A stretch of DNA of 64,000 bases from a virus: positions 1 through 64,000 of the IMG/VR virus record IMGVR_UViG_3300031707_000003, one strand, 5' to 3'. The notes below the pieces were generated by a model. It worked only from the letters and a program-made list of their open reading frames with translations. It was not told the DNA's origin and made no database searches. Within the stretch, counting starts at the first letter, position 1; every line of letters begins with the position of its first letter. Below, one piece after another: positions 28,352 through 38,110 of the stretch. The translations under genes and the position numbers were made by a program.

Positions 28352-31300
28352 ATGCCTGGTGACAACGCGACTCCCGTAGTCCTGGATATGCACATTGCGC
28401 TCGACAACGTGCAAGCTCTAGCGGCTTCCAAAAAGTTCTCCTCACGTATCTCGAAGGATATGGGGATCATTCGGAAGACGTCAGGCCAACTGGACAAGCA
28501 GCTCCAGAATATGCACAAGAAGCTCGTCCCAGCAACGAAGCGTTGGGAAATGGCTACGGTACGTGTGAAGAAAGCTGAAGAGAAGCTTTCAAAAACGCAC
28601 ACGGGCATGGCTAGTCACATGCTCAAGCTACAAGCCCAATTGCGTGACGCCACCGACGAGGAGACGGCGGCTATTCAGAAGCAGATCGGCGTCTTCGAGA
28701 AGAAGATCGGGGTCATCGTCCGTGCCCAGAAGGCAGGACTGGAGGCCGCTAAAGCCACGGAGAAGAAGGAAGCAAACGCGAAGGAAGGTGACGAGGCCTA
28801 CGAAAAGTTCACCGGCTATACCAAGAGCAAAGCCGGCGAGGATATGTTCGACGGATTCAAGGACGGTATCGAAGGCCTTCGCGCGAAGGACTTCGGGGGG
28901 ATGATCAAGGGCCTCGCGGGTGGTATTGGTGCAGGGCTCAAAGGAGCGGGCGCTGGGATCACTCGGGGGGTAGAGAAGGGTGCTGCGGGTGGTGGCCCCA
29001 TGGCAGGTATCTTCAAGACCATCGCTCCGATGATGAAGTCTATCGGACCCATACTCAACACGCTCGGCAAGATGGGTCCTCTGTTGGGTGCTGTCGCTTC
29101 GTCGGTTGTGAGTGTCGTTAAGATGTTCATCGACGCGGAAGCTGCTGCGAAGGACATGAACAAGGAGATTTTGGCGAGTGCGGGTAGTGGCGAGTTCTTG
29201 GGGCGCAATATGGGGAATGCCAAAGCAGCCGCGCAGGATCTTGGGAACACCCTCGGCCAAATTCGTGACGCCGCTACAAGCCTCGACAACTTGAAGTGGG
29301 GCATGACAAAAGAGACCCACACTGCGGTTATCGGTGCTCTGACGGCCGAAGGCGTGTCCTTGGGTAAGATCGAGCAGGAGTTCAAAGCGGTTGCGGGGGC
29401 CGCAAAAGAGGCCTCCGGGTACGCCAAGGATTGGGGGTCGATGGTTCAGATGTCCGTCGCCTACGGACGGTCGTTCGGCGTCAGCTTGAATGAAATCACA
29501 AGTCTCCAGGGCGAGATGATGAGCGAAATTGGGATGGGTTTGAACAGTGTTCAAGCCTCGTTCCAGTACATGGCTCAGGGGGCTGAGCAGTCGGGCATCG
29601 CGAGCAACAAGTTCTTTGGGATCATTCGCGGCATCTCCTCTGACATGTCCTTGTTCAACAACCGGATGCAGGATTCGGTCAAGTTGCTCACGCAAGTCGG
29701 CAAGGTGATGAGCCCTAGGAACGCTCAGAAATTTATGCAGACCATCATGGGCTTCACCAAGGGGATGGGGCTCATGGACCGTACTAAGTCCGTTCTTCTC
29801 GGGGGTGGTGCGAAGAAGGTGGGCGGGAAACTTCAGGAGGATCTCAATCGCAAGGTTGGAGGCCTGGCAGGGGACTTGGGCGGGGTCATGGGGGACGAGC
29901 TGAAGGATATTTTTAAGAACCCCAAGTTGAACCCAGGGTTGCGCCAGAAGAAACTCACGGAGTTCATGGCCAAGCACCAGGACAAGCTGTCCGGAGCCCA
30001 GAACGAAGCAATCCTCGATGCAGCGCGACAACAGGGCAAGTTGTCGAAGGGTGGTCTCGTTGACGTGGCATCCGCGCTCAAGGACGCGAGCCCGTTCGCC
30101 GTAATGGATCACCTGGACGATATCGGCCAGACCTTGTTCCGCAAGCCCATCGACCAACTGACAGACGTTGAGCGTCTCGCGGCGGAGCAGGCGGCAGGTA
30201 TCAGCGAAGAGCTGCAAGACCAGATGGCCAAGCAGAAGCAGGGTGTCTTGCAGATGTCGCAAAACCTGGCGCAGAAGTTGGACTCCGGAGCCGCTTTGAC
30301 CCAAGAGGAACAGAAGCTACTCGAACGGCTCAACCTCACGGGAACGGATCAGGAAAAGGCGGCGTACATTCGCGGTAAAGACGACAAAGAGGCTGCCCTG
30401 AGGGCGAGGGACGTCTGGGATGCGATGTCGGCTGACCAGAAGAAGGACCTAGAGAACTCTACCAAAACGATCGACTACCAAAAAGATATCGCAGGGTATC
30501 AATCCAGCGCTCTCGACAAGCTTGGGGTCATCATGGATTGGCTCCTGAACCAGATGTACAACGCCTTCATGGGTATCTGGGAGATCGTTGAGGACATTTG
30601 GGATACTCTGACAGTGGGGAACAGCGACGCTCGTGACACTGCAAAGGGGCAGATGCAGGTCGCGAAAACGGGTAACAAGGAGCTGATGGAGGCGGCCTCG
30701 AAGGGTAAGACGGGGGATCAGGTCAAGAAGGCCCTCATGGAGACCAGCCCCGCCAAAGAAATTGCTCGTGTGATGGGGGAGGAAGGTAAGAAAGAGCGGG
30801 AGGACCTGAAGAAAGCGAAGGCGGAGCTGGAGACCAAGAAGGCAGCCGCCAAGACCCCTGAAGCTGCTGCGTCATTCGACAAGCAGATTGAAGCCGCTCA
30901 GCGGGATATCGACGCCGCCGAGGCTAGGTTCAAGTCTGCTCATGACGCACAGTCCAAGATAATTGGCGCTGCGGGGAGTACAACAACTACATCCGAAGCC
31001 TTGGCGGACTTCGCGAAGAAGTACGACACAAAGGGGGCCGCTGATAAGAAGGCGGCGGAGGCCAAAAAGGCGGCAGAGGATGCCAAGAACGCGCCTCCTC
31101 CCGGTTTTATTGGCCCCCCCGATCCAAACAAGGGTCCCAAAGGATTCATCGGACCCCCCTCCCCAGTAGCCGGATCCGGGGCAAAGCCCGCCTCTGCTCA
31201 GGCACATGCAGCTCAGAAAGCAGCCGCCCCAGGTACCGCAGCAGCGGCAGCCCCCAAGGCTGGCGGGGCAGCACCCGTGGCAGCCGCGCCTGCCGCCGCC

Positions 31301-31864
31301 CCTCCTCCGAATCTAGCGATGGCTGGAGCCACCGCCGTCAAGAATTCGTCGGCTGCTGTGGGACTCAACGAGGAGCAACTCGCAGCCGCTACAGAGTCGG
31401 GTAATACGCTTGGAGACATCTACAAGGCCCTCCGTGTCAAGGGCGTCCGTATGGACTGGAAGTACGGGAAGGATGACGCTGTGTCGATCATCGAGAAGGG
31501 GGTTCTCGAAGGGAGCCGCCAGTCCCTCCTGGAGTACTTCGTCTACTCTGCGGATAAAGAGGGCACGATGAAAGCTCTCAAAGAGGGTAAGGGGGCGAAA
31601 GACATCGGGGCAGATGCCCTTAAGGCCGCAGGTCCCAAACAGCCAGGAAACGCAGCGGGAGGCGTTCCTATGCGCCCGGCTACCGGAGAGGTGTTCGCTT
31701 CGATCAAGCCCCTTTCGGAAGCCATCATCCCCCTCGACAAGCTCGGAGGTGGCGGGGGTGGGGCTGTCATTGAGCTTCGTACGACCGGGGACCTCACACG
31801 GTTCATCGACGCTCGGGTCATCGACGGGAACGTCAAGTTCAACAAGAACGCGAAGACGCGGTGA
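28352..31864 (+). CDS. Tail tape measure protein
   Basis: The 1170-aa protein is mostly helical: coiled coil at residues 20-145, a Gly-rich stretch near 182-220 (GGMIKGLAGGIGAGLKGAGA), and a hydrophobic helix around 243-262 (GPLLGAVASSVVSVVKMFID) of the type found in tape measures, followed by long helical repeats. Residues about 914-993 are Pro/Gly/Ala-rich (PPPGFIGPPDP, then AAAAAPKAGG). The C-terminus has an EVFASIKPLSEAIIPLDKL motif, a poly-Gly turn and a short beta end. At roughly 0.15 nm per residue the tail would be about 175 nm. It is followed at once by baseplate genes. Confidence 0.9.
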   Translation: MPGDNATPVVLDMHIALDNVQALAASKKFSSRISKDMGIIRKTSGQLDKQLQNMHKKLVPATKRWEMATVRVKKAEEKLSKTHTGMASHMLKLQAQLRDATDEETAAIQKQIGVFEKKIGVIVRAQKAGLEAAKATEKKEANAKEGDEAYEKFTGYTKSKAGEDMFDGFKDGIEGLRAKDFGGMIKGLAGGIGAGLKGAGAGITRGVEKGAAGGGPMAGIFKTIAPMMKSIGPILNTLGKMGPLLGAVASSVVSVVKMFIDAEAAAKDMNKEILASAGSGEFLGRNMGNAKAAAQDLGNTLGQIRDAATSLDNLKWGMTKETHTAVIGALTAEGVSLGKIEQEFKAVAGAAKEASGYAKDWGSMVQMSVAYGRSFGVSLNEITSLQGEMMSEIGMGLNSVQASFQYMAQGAEQSGIASNKFFGIIRGISSDMSLFNNRMQDSVKLLTQVGKVMSPRNAQKFMQTIMGFTKGMGLMDRTKSVLLGGGAKKVGGKLQEDLNRKVGGLAGDLGGVMGDELKDIFKNPKLNPGLRQKKLTEFMAKHQDKLSGAQNEAILDAARQQGKLSKGGLVDVASALKDASPFAVMDHLDDIGQTLFRKPIDQLTDVERLAAEQAAGISEELQDQMAKQKQGVLQMSQNLAQKLDSGAALTQEEQKLLERLNLTGTDQEKAAYIRGKDDKEAALRARDVWDAMSADQKKDLENSTKTIDYQKDIAGYQSSALDKLGVIMDWLLNQMYNAFMGIWEIVEDIWDTLTVGNSDARDTAKGQMQVAKTGNKELMEAASKGKTGDQVKKALMETSPAKEIARVMGEEGKKEREDLKKAKAELETKKAAAKTPEAAASFDKQIEAAQRDIDAAEARFKSAHDAQSKIIGAAGSTTTTSEALADFAKKYDTKGAADKKAAEAKKAAEDAKNAPPPGFIGPPDPNKGPKGFIGPPSPVAGSGAKPASAQAHAAQKAAAPGTAAAAAPKAGGAAPVAAAPAAAPPPNLAMAGATAVKNSSAAVGLNEEQLAAATESGNTLGDIYKALRVKGVRMDWKYGKDDAVSIIEKGVLEGSRQSLLEYFVYSADKEGTMKALKEGKGAKDIGADALKAAGPKQPGNAAGGVPMRPATGEVFASIKPLSEAIIPLDKLGGGGGGAVIELRTTGDLTRFIDARVIDGNVKFNKNAKTR

Positions 31865-31867
31865 CCG

Positions 31868-32632
31868 GTGGCGAGGATCAACTCTGCCAACCCTGACTTC
31901 GCCGCGTTGGACGTACCGTCCAACAAGCCGAACTACACCCATGGGTTGGAGAAGAGGCGATCCTTCATCCCGGTGGCGTTCCAGATCACGAGCCCCTTCG
32001 ACAACAAGAGGGTCCTCCTCCCTCACGCTCTCGTCATGCACATCAACCCTCAAACGTGGTCAGAGACCCATAACAAAAAGGTCGAACGCATCCAGACACG
32101 TGGGGGTTGGGTCGAGCAGCACTGGGGGGACGATCTCACCGAGATCAGTGCGGACGGCTCTACGGGCGCGTTCATGAACATCTACACGGGCCTGACGAGC
32201 GTTCTCAGGCACCGGACGATCGCATGGGACAGGTACCGCGATCTCCACGACCTCTACCGAAACAACGGGTCTCTCTACGACCCCTTCGGCAACATTGTCC
32301 TCCAAGGGAACGTGATGCTCATGTACGACCGAGGGACGTACATCGGGTACTTCAACAAGTTCGACGTCGAGGAGACGGATGATCAACCCTTCGCCTTCAA
32401 GATGTCGTGGACCTTCAAGGTTCAAGAGGAGCTGATGAAGATCCCTGGGCTGGTGCAGGCTCCCTCTCAGCGAGGCCTCGTGGGTAACGCCCCCGCCTTC
32501 CAGCGCCAAAACGCGACCATCCCGAGGAGCACGCCGAACACAAATCTCGCGCAGACCAACGAGTTCAATGCTGCGGCAGCGCAGGCTCTTTCTGATTCGG
32601 CAAAGGCGCAAGCAGCGAAGGTGGCGGAGTAG
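31868..32632 (+). CDS. Tube-initiator-like baseplate protein, 254 aa
   Basis: GTG start, 3 nt after the tape measure. Residues 20-190 hold a compact beta/alpha domain: PHALVMHINPQTWSETHNKK, then GGWVEQHWGDDLTEISADGS, TGAF, IYTGLTS, then DLHDLYRNNGSLYDPFGN, VMLMYDRGTYIGYFNKFD and an F.MSWTFKVQ strand. This INP...GG.VE.HWG.....G.TGAF pattern is shared by the C-terminal half of the next protein and by the PBSX XkdP type of tube initiator. The last 60 residues are an Ala/Gln-rich helical tail. It probably starts the tube on the baseplate. Confidence 0.65.
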   Translation: MARINSANPDFAALDVPSNKPNYTHGLEKRRSFIPVAFQITSPFDNKRVLLPHALVMHINPQTWSETHNKKVERIQTRGGWVEQHWGDDLTEISADGSTGAFMNIYTGLTSVLRHRTIAWDRYRDLHDLYRNNGSLYDPFGNIVLQGNVMLMYDRGTYIGYFNKFDVEETDDQPFAFKMSWTFKVQEELMKIPGLVQAPSQRGLVGNAPAFQRQNATIPRSTPNTNLAQTNEFNAAAAQALSDSAKAQAAKVAE

Positions 32633-32635
32633 GTC

Positions 32636-34552
32636 ATGGCAAATTCACCGAACGCTACCAACCAGCCGGCGGCTACCAACCAGCCGATCAACGAGCAGAT
32701 CGAAGCAGCGGCGGACTATTACGAGCCAGCGCTCTACGAGCTGCTCACGTTCTACTCCGCGCTACAGCTCCAGAACGATGAAGCGAGCGGGCAGTTCATC
32801 CCGCTCACCTCGGTCAAAGATAGGAGGCCAAGTGAGGTCAAGATTTTCGCAGTGGGGCTCATCCCCCCGTCGGCGAACATCTCCGGCCGCCTTCTTGATC
32901 GTTCGGCCACAGTCGCCACTTTGGAGGGCCCACCTAAGCAGCAGGGGGCGATCGACACCTCCGTGGATCAATCGGGTGTTAAGGGGACGGGCTCGGTTCC
33001 GATGGGACCTAAATCGTCTTCTGATCCGAACTTCTGGCCCCAGTTCGTGGCGATGAGCAATCGTCTTGGGTGTGAGGCTGACGCTCTCGCACAGGTGATC
33101 CAATCTGAAAGCGGGTTTCACCCAGATGCTATCGCATGGCGTGACAAGGATGGTAAGCAATGTGCGAGAGGTCTCCCTCCGTACAACCCCCAAGGAGATT
33201 CTTGTCAGCCCGTCGCTAAAGGGCTGAACCAACTCACCTTCGCGACAGCCGTAGGGGTGAAACAAAAAGACGGCACCTTCAAGCAGGGTTTGGGGATGTC
33301 CCCTGAAGAATGGGCCACTTACGAACAGCAATCAGATGTGCAGCAGTTGAAGTGGGTGGAGAAGTACATGCAGGGTGTTGGGGTGCGGGGTAAAACCGCT
33401 GCCCAAATTTACTGCTCGAATTTCGGGTCGTACAACAACCCCAACGGTTCGATGTATGATGGCAGCATCCCGAAGCAAGCGGCGGCGTACAAGGCCAACA
33501 TCGGTCTCGATAAAGGAAAAAAAGGCTACATCACGCCAGACGACCTAGCGTCGAGCATGCGACCCTTGGCCCCCGGCCGTCTGGCCGCTATCAATGCAGC
33601 ACGTTCAGGATTGGGTATGTCCGCGAAGGCCGTCCCTAAAATAGCGGGGGACGCACAAGCGGCGAATGCGTGGCAGGGGAATGGGTCCAATAACGCTGGC
33701 GAGGCGGCCAAGAACCTTGCTCAGACGTCGGGCAAGAACCTCAACCTGACCGGTCTCGGGAAGCAGTTCTTGGGTGCTCAGCTCGCGACGATCAAAGAGC
33801 TGCAAAGGCGGATCGACGATATCAAGAACACGCCTCCGCTCCGACTGCTCGTCAACCCGACGTCGTTCAAGAACGGGTTGGAGAAGATCCTCAACGATGG
33901 AAATTGGGGCCGTAACGGACCCATCGTTGAGCATTGGGGTGAACAGCAAGACAAGCTCGAAGCCTCAGGGAAGGTCGCAGCCTTCTACTCGCTCGATGCG
34001 GTCGGCGGCCCGAATCAAGAGGGCGATGCGGGAAACGGTCCCGGTCTCGGGCGAACAGCTCGGCAGTTCTCCGCGAGCTATCAGAACCTCTTGTCGCTTT
34101 GGTTGATCTACAAGAACAACGGAGGGATCTGGCTCTCCGACCTCACGGAAGCCGTTAGCACCAAGCCGAAGAGTCTTTACCTCTTGGGGTCTGTCTACAT
34201 CTATTACGATGACATCCTTTACATCGGCTCGTTCGACAGCTTCAACCTCAACGAAGAAGAGGGCGTCCCCTTCTCTTTGACGTACGACTTCTCCTTCACG
34301 GTTCGGGCTTCGTTCCTCCTCGATCGCACGTCTGTTTCCCCGTTGGAGGCATCGCAAGGTACCCCGTACGGGGCATCGCAGTTCTTCCAGGGCCAGTTCC
34401 GGCCTCCGACGACGGGAAGTCCGACATCCCCCTTGTCTTCGACTCCGACCAACAACCCGCAGCCATCTCCGAACGTTGCTCTGCCTCCAGGTATTGCTGC
34501 CGATATTGCTGCTCAACGTGGTAGTTCTACGGGCTCCCGAGGGGGCGCATAA
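32636..34552 (+). CDS. Lytic transglycosylase fused to a tube-initiator-like domain, 638 aa
   Basis: Residues 28-110 are a beta segment preceding the enzyme. Residues about 132-290 are an SLT-type lysozyme domain: VIQSESGFHP with Glu158 as the candidate catalytic residue, AKGLNQLTF, and a QIYCSNFGSYNN region matching the usual Y-N/G motif. From about 402 to 562 the protein repeats the INP/HWG beta domain of the previous gene (LLVNPTSFKNGLEKILNDGN, GPIVEHWGEQ, YIYYDDILYIGSF). The tail is Pro/Ser/Thr-rich. The enzyme would cut peptidoglycan during penetration, and the second domain would hold it in the baseplate. Cell-puncturing muralytic domains are common here, but this pairing is notable. 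Confidence 0.75.
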   Translation: MANSPNATNQPAATNQPINEQIEAAADYYEPALYELLTFYSALQLQNDEASGQFIPLTSVKDRRPSEVKIFAVGLIPPSANISGRLLDRSATVATLEGPPKQQGAIDTSVDQSGVKGTGSVPMGPKSSSDPNFWPQFVAMSNRLGCEADALAQVIQSESGFHPDAIAWRDKDGKQCARGLPPYNPQGDSCQPVAKGLNQLTFATAVGVKQKDGTFKQGLGMSPEEWATYEQQSDVQQLKWVEKYMQGVGVRGKTAAQIYCSNFGSYNNPNGSMYDGSIPKQAAAYKANIGLDKGKKGYITPDDLASSMRPLAPGRLAAINAARSGLGMSAKAVPKIAGDAQAANAWQGNGSNNAGEAAKNLAQTSGKNLNLTGLGKQFLGAQLATIKELQRRIDDIKNTPPLRLLVNPTSFKNGLEKILNDGNWGRNGPIVEHWGEQQDKLEASGKVAAFYSLDAVGGPNQEGDAGNGPGLGRTARQFSASYQNLLSLWLIYKNNGGIWLSDLTEAVSTKPKSLYLLGSVYIYYDDILYIGSFDSFNLNEEEGVPFSLTYDFSFTVRASFLLDRTSVSPLEASQGTPYGASQFFQGQFRPPTTGSPTSPLSSTPTNNPQPSPNVALPPGIAADIAAQRGSSTGSRGGA

Positions 34553-37500
34553 TGGCCAGAAGCCCGTTCTCAGGGACTTTCCAGCCGAACGCTCGTCCGA
34601 CGGTCGTGACGGCCCCGGATGCGTTGGTCTACATCAACGGCGAGGCGGAGGTCATCGGTTGCCCGCAGTGCAACCGCTTCTTCGACTTCAACAAATACAT
34701 CACGTCGGTCCAGGTCGATCTGAGCATCGACAGCGTTCCGGGCAGTGCCTCATTGAGTCTCTCGGTGCCGAGGCACACGATCGACGACTTCTACTTTGAC
34801 GGCAACCCCGTCATCACTCCCATGATGGAGGTCGAAATCTTCGCCAAGGGGTACTACCTCGTCGAAGGGCTCCCCCAGTACTACCCGATCTTTTGGGGCG
34901 TCGTTACGGAGGTCTCCGACGACTACTCCAGCGGCGAGCATACGGTCAGTATCCACTGCGCAGACATCCTGAAGTGGTGGGAACTGTGCAAGATGAACAT
35001 CAACCCTGCCTATACGGCGCCCAAGGGGCAGCAAGGGTCGAGCATCTTCGGCAACGTCTACTTCGGAATGAACCCCTACGACGTGATCTGGAGCCTCGCG
35101 CTCCAATCGTACGGGGACGTCCTGGTCGGCACCGGCTCGCTTGTTTCGCTCGTCAAAGAGCAAAGTCAACGGCCCACGTTCGACGCCGCCCTGTCCGATC
35201 TCATGCTGTACTGGGAGCAGCGCTTCTCGCGCGTCCGGTCGAATCTCCTCCTCTACGGAACGAACGGGGTTGCGGTTCGTGGTGATTCGCTCAACCAGGA
35301 ATACAGTCGTGTTGGGAACACCGGGACCGCCGAGAAGCCGAGCCATTTCGCTTCGGCCGCCGTGCGTAACGCCAATGGTGGTGCCGATGGCGGCCAGATG
35401 GTCTTCGACCCTACCGACCCCGGAGTGGTGGCGTTCCGTACGCAGTTCCAACAAGCGGGACAGATCAACCTTTGGCAGACGGAATACCAGACGAAGTTGG
35501 AGCTTGCGCATGCGGCGAAAGAAGCTGCCGGCTTCGAGTTCTACATGGACGTCGATGGTACGATCGTCTTCAAGCCGCCGTTCTACAACCTGGACATCCT
35601 CGCCAACAAGCCGGTGAGTTGGATCCAGGACATCGACATTATCGAATGGGGACTCTCCGAATCGGAGTCCGAGGTCGTCACGCAAGTCGTGATGCAGGGA
35701 TCCATGTACGGGGCCACGGATTACGGCCTCGATGAAAGCTTGACTCCGTTCACCTCGGTCACCGACTACCACTTGCTCCGGAAGTACGGCTGGCGTTCCC
35801 AGAATTACAACTCCGAGTTCCTCGGTGACCCCCAGCTCATGTTTTACCATGGGATGGATGTCATGGATCGCTTGAACGCGCGTCGGCACCGGGGGAACGT
35901 GACCATCCCTCTCCGTCCTGAGCTGCGTCTCGGGTTCCCTATCTACCTCGCCCCCAAAGATCAGATGTGGTACGTCTCGGGGATCTCGCACAACATCGCC
36001 TTTGGCGGTCGGGCGTCCACGACGCTCACGCTCACGGCAAAGCGGTCGAAGTTCATTGCACCCAAAGGCATCGGGACGATCAATCTGACCGGATTTAAGG
36101 GGACTACTCCATCTCCCGCCCAGATCAGCAAAAACGTCAAACTATCGTTCCCGTATACCTCAAAGCAACTCTCCAAGGGGGCTCAATTCAAGCTGAAAGT
36201 TGGAGGCGCGGCCACGCTCCCTCCGACTCAGGCTGCAATTGATGGTGCCTCTACGGGTGGAGACAACCCCTACGATCCTCTCGTCCTCCGGCACCCCAAA
36301 ACAGGACGCATCGTCGGATACCCCAACGTTGTCATGGCCTACACGCGGCCATTCGCCCCTGCGAATGAAGGTATCAAAGAAGCTGCCGGAGAGAAAACCA
36401 AACCAAACCCCCAAGCCTCTAAGGCATCGGCCGGTAGGGCCAAAGCTGTTGCCGCACAAGGTGAGGCAGAGCTAACCAGGTTCACGACGACGGCAACCGA
36501 CAGGCTCAAAGAGAAGCATTTGACGAATCGGTACCAGTACGGGTTGAACTCGGCTGGTGTGTACATCTACGCGCATGACAACTCGATGGATGGTGCGGGC
36601 GTCATCGGGGAGATCCTCACCCTTCCCACGGCGAACGTGACGATCGATCCACCGGACACGGCCAAGAACATCACCCTCCGGGGTAAGACCAGCATGATCC
36701 GTCCGGTGTCGGATGAGCGAGGCTTCGAGGTCATCGGTCACTTCCGCTATGGGCGCCGGGTCTCTCTCAGAGACGGGCGCCTCGTCCTCACGGGGAACGT
36801 CAACGACAAGACCAACATCGACCTGCAACTCGCTCTGTCCGGCGGCCTTTTTGAGACACTCGCGGCCCAATCGCAAGGGCTTACTACAATTCAATCAGCG
36901 TATCCGAACCCCGCGACGTCGTTGGCAACGCTTTCTCCTGAGGATCAACAGACGGCAGGTATCATCACGAACCCGGAGACTAAGGCGGTCAAGTTTACCG
37001 ACGTCGGTGACACCTTCGTCGATACGGCACCTCTGGGGTCGCCTGCTCAGAAGGGCACCGCTGCGAGCGTAGAGGCGGGGCAGCTCTCTCGTGCGCTCAC
37101 GCTCGCGGAGCTTACGATCAAAGAGGCGTACAGTCAGAAGCAAGGCGGTGATGACTGCCCCTGCGTGATCGGTCGGGCGGACTTGGCCTTCATCAACGTG
37201 GGCTACCAGGTGAAGATCCTCAACACGTCGTCCTCCGACACCACTGGCCTTTACGGCCAAAACTTCGTCAATTCAGAAGGGAAACCCCAAGAACTCGGAC
37301 CTATTACCGCAGGCGCGTCCCAATCACTGGACGGGACGATCTCTGGTACTCAAGCCGCTATTGAAATACTGGGCGATCAGCGTTCGGAAGCGATCCTACA
37401 AGCTTCTAAGGTATTCACGGACCCCAAGTCCACCAACGCTGACAAAATGAGGGCGGACAACGAGGTCAAGGACCTTCAACGTCGAATTGACTTGGCCCAA

Positions 37501-38100
37501 AAGGATAACACTGAGGCCAAAGCGAAGCGGAGTGCGTTGACGAGAGAGTCCACCACCAGTGGGACGGGGGGCCCCGCCGTGAAAAGGCCTGAGCTTCAAG
37601 ATCGGGTCGAGACATTCCTCACCGATCTCTACATGAAGCTCGATGGCCCTCATCAAACGTACGAGCACGCTATCCGTGGTGACCTTCGACCCGGCGGGGC
37701 TGGGCCCAACGGCACCAACCCCGATGTTGAGTTCGAACCGCCTGCACCATCGGAGTTTGCGCCTCCGTTTTCGGCTCCCGCTCGCTTTGCCGTCGGAGAC
37801 CCGAATGCCATCGCCCTTCAGGCGAGCACGGCAACCGACGATCTCTCCAAGGCCTGGAGTGACTTCGGGAGTAAGCTGAAGGGGAACGCGGAGAAGGCGG
37901 GGCTTAACCAAGAGATCGCGAACGACAAGAGAGACTTGACCCGTCTCCAGAAACAGCGAGCTGAGTTGCAAGCATCGGTTGATGCCCACTCGGCAGTCAT
38001 CCCGAGTCCGCAGAGTCGGATCAACGCACTCGACGCTGACATCCGACGGTTGCAGCAGGAGATCGCCAACGATCAGGCGAAGCTGAACACTATTAAGTAA
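34552..38100 (+). CDS. Baseplate hub protein (gp27-like), 1182 aa
   Basis: The start overlaps the previous stop (TAATG). Residues 1-500 have the arrangement of gp27/VgrG-like hub proteins: an early CPQC knuckle at 37-40, ITSVQVDLSIDSVPGSASLS, MEVEIFAKGYYLVEGLPQYY, SGEHTVSIHCADILKWWE, PYDVIWSLALQSYG, then a second ring-like half with AGFEFYMDVDGTIVFKPPFY and TIPLRPELRLGFPIYLAP. The hub forms the trimeric platform for the spike and initiates the tube. The C-terminal 680 residues carry further beta regions, a C-P-C motif (DDCPCVIG) and a coiled coil in the last 80 residues, far beyond the classical hub, probably for docking of baseplate arms. Confidence 0.75.
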   Translation: MARSPFSGTFQPNARPTVVTAPDALVYINGEAEVIGCPQCNRFFDFNKYITSVQVDLSIDSVPGSASLSLSVPRHTIDDFYFDGNPVITPMMEVEIFAKGYYLVEGLPQYYPIFWGVVTEVSDDYSSGEHTVSIHCADILKWWELCKMNINPAYTAPKGQQGSSIFGNVYFGMNPYDVIWSLALQSYGDVLVGTGSLVSLVKEQSQRPTFDAALSDLMLYWEQRFSRVRSNLLLYGTNGVAVRGDSLNQEYSRVGNTGTAEKPSHFASAAVRNANGGADGGQMVFDPTDPGVVAFRTQFQQAGQINLWQTEYQTKLELAHAAKEAAGFEFYMDVDGTIVFKPPFYNLDILANKPVSWIQDIDIIEWGLSESESEVVTQVVMQGSMYGATDYGLDESLTPFTSVTDYHLLRKYGWRSQNYNSEFLGDPQLMFYHGMDVMDRLNARRHRGNVTIPLRPELRLGFPIYLAPKDQMWYVSGISHNIAFGGRASTTLTLTAKRSKFIAPKGIGTINLTGFKGTTPSPAQISKNVKLSFPYTSKQLSKGAQFKLKVGGAATLPPTQAAIDGASTGGDNPYDPLVLRHPKTGRIVGYPNVVMAYTRPFAPANEGIKEAAGEKTKPNPQASKASAGRAKAVAAQGEAELTRFTTTATDRLKEKHLTNRYQYGLNSAGVYIYAHDNSMDGAGVIGEILTLPTANVTIDPPDTAKNITLRGKTSMIRPVSDERGFEVIGHFRYGRRVSLRDGRLVLTGNVNDKTNIDLQLALSGGLFETLAAQSQGLTTIQSAYPNPATSLATLSPEDQQTAGIITNPETKAVKFTDVGDTFVDTAPLGSPAQKGTAASVEAGQLSRALTLAELTIKEAYSQKQGGDDCPCVIGRADLAFINVGYQVKILNTSSSDTTGLYGQNFVNSEGKPQELGPITAGASQSLDGTISGTQAAIEILGDQRSEAILQASKVFTDPKSTNADKMRADNEVKDLQRRIDLAQKDNTEAKAKRSALTRESTTSGTGGPAVKRPELQDRVETFLTDLYMKLDGPHQTYEHAIRGDLRPGGAGPNGTNPDVEFEPPAPSEFAPPFSAPARFAVGDPNAIALQASTATDDLSKAWSDFGSKLKGNAEKAGLNQEIANDKRDLTRLQKQRAELQASVDAHSAVIPSPQSRINALDADIRRLQQEIANDQAKLNTIK

Positions 38101-38110
38101 CCGAGGCGCA

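Noticed and set aside
28628-30304. Minus-strand frame of 558 codons opposite the tape measure, plus others of 240-420 codons elsewhere.
   Set aside because: Shadow frames of high-GC third-position coding; they have no domain, no ribosome-binding site and no spacing logic.
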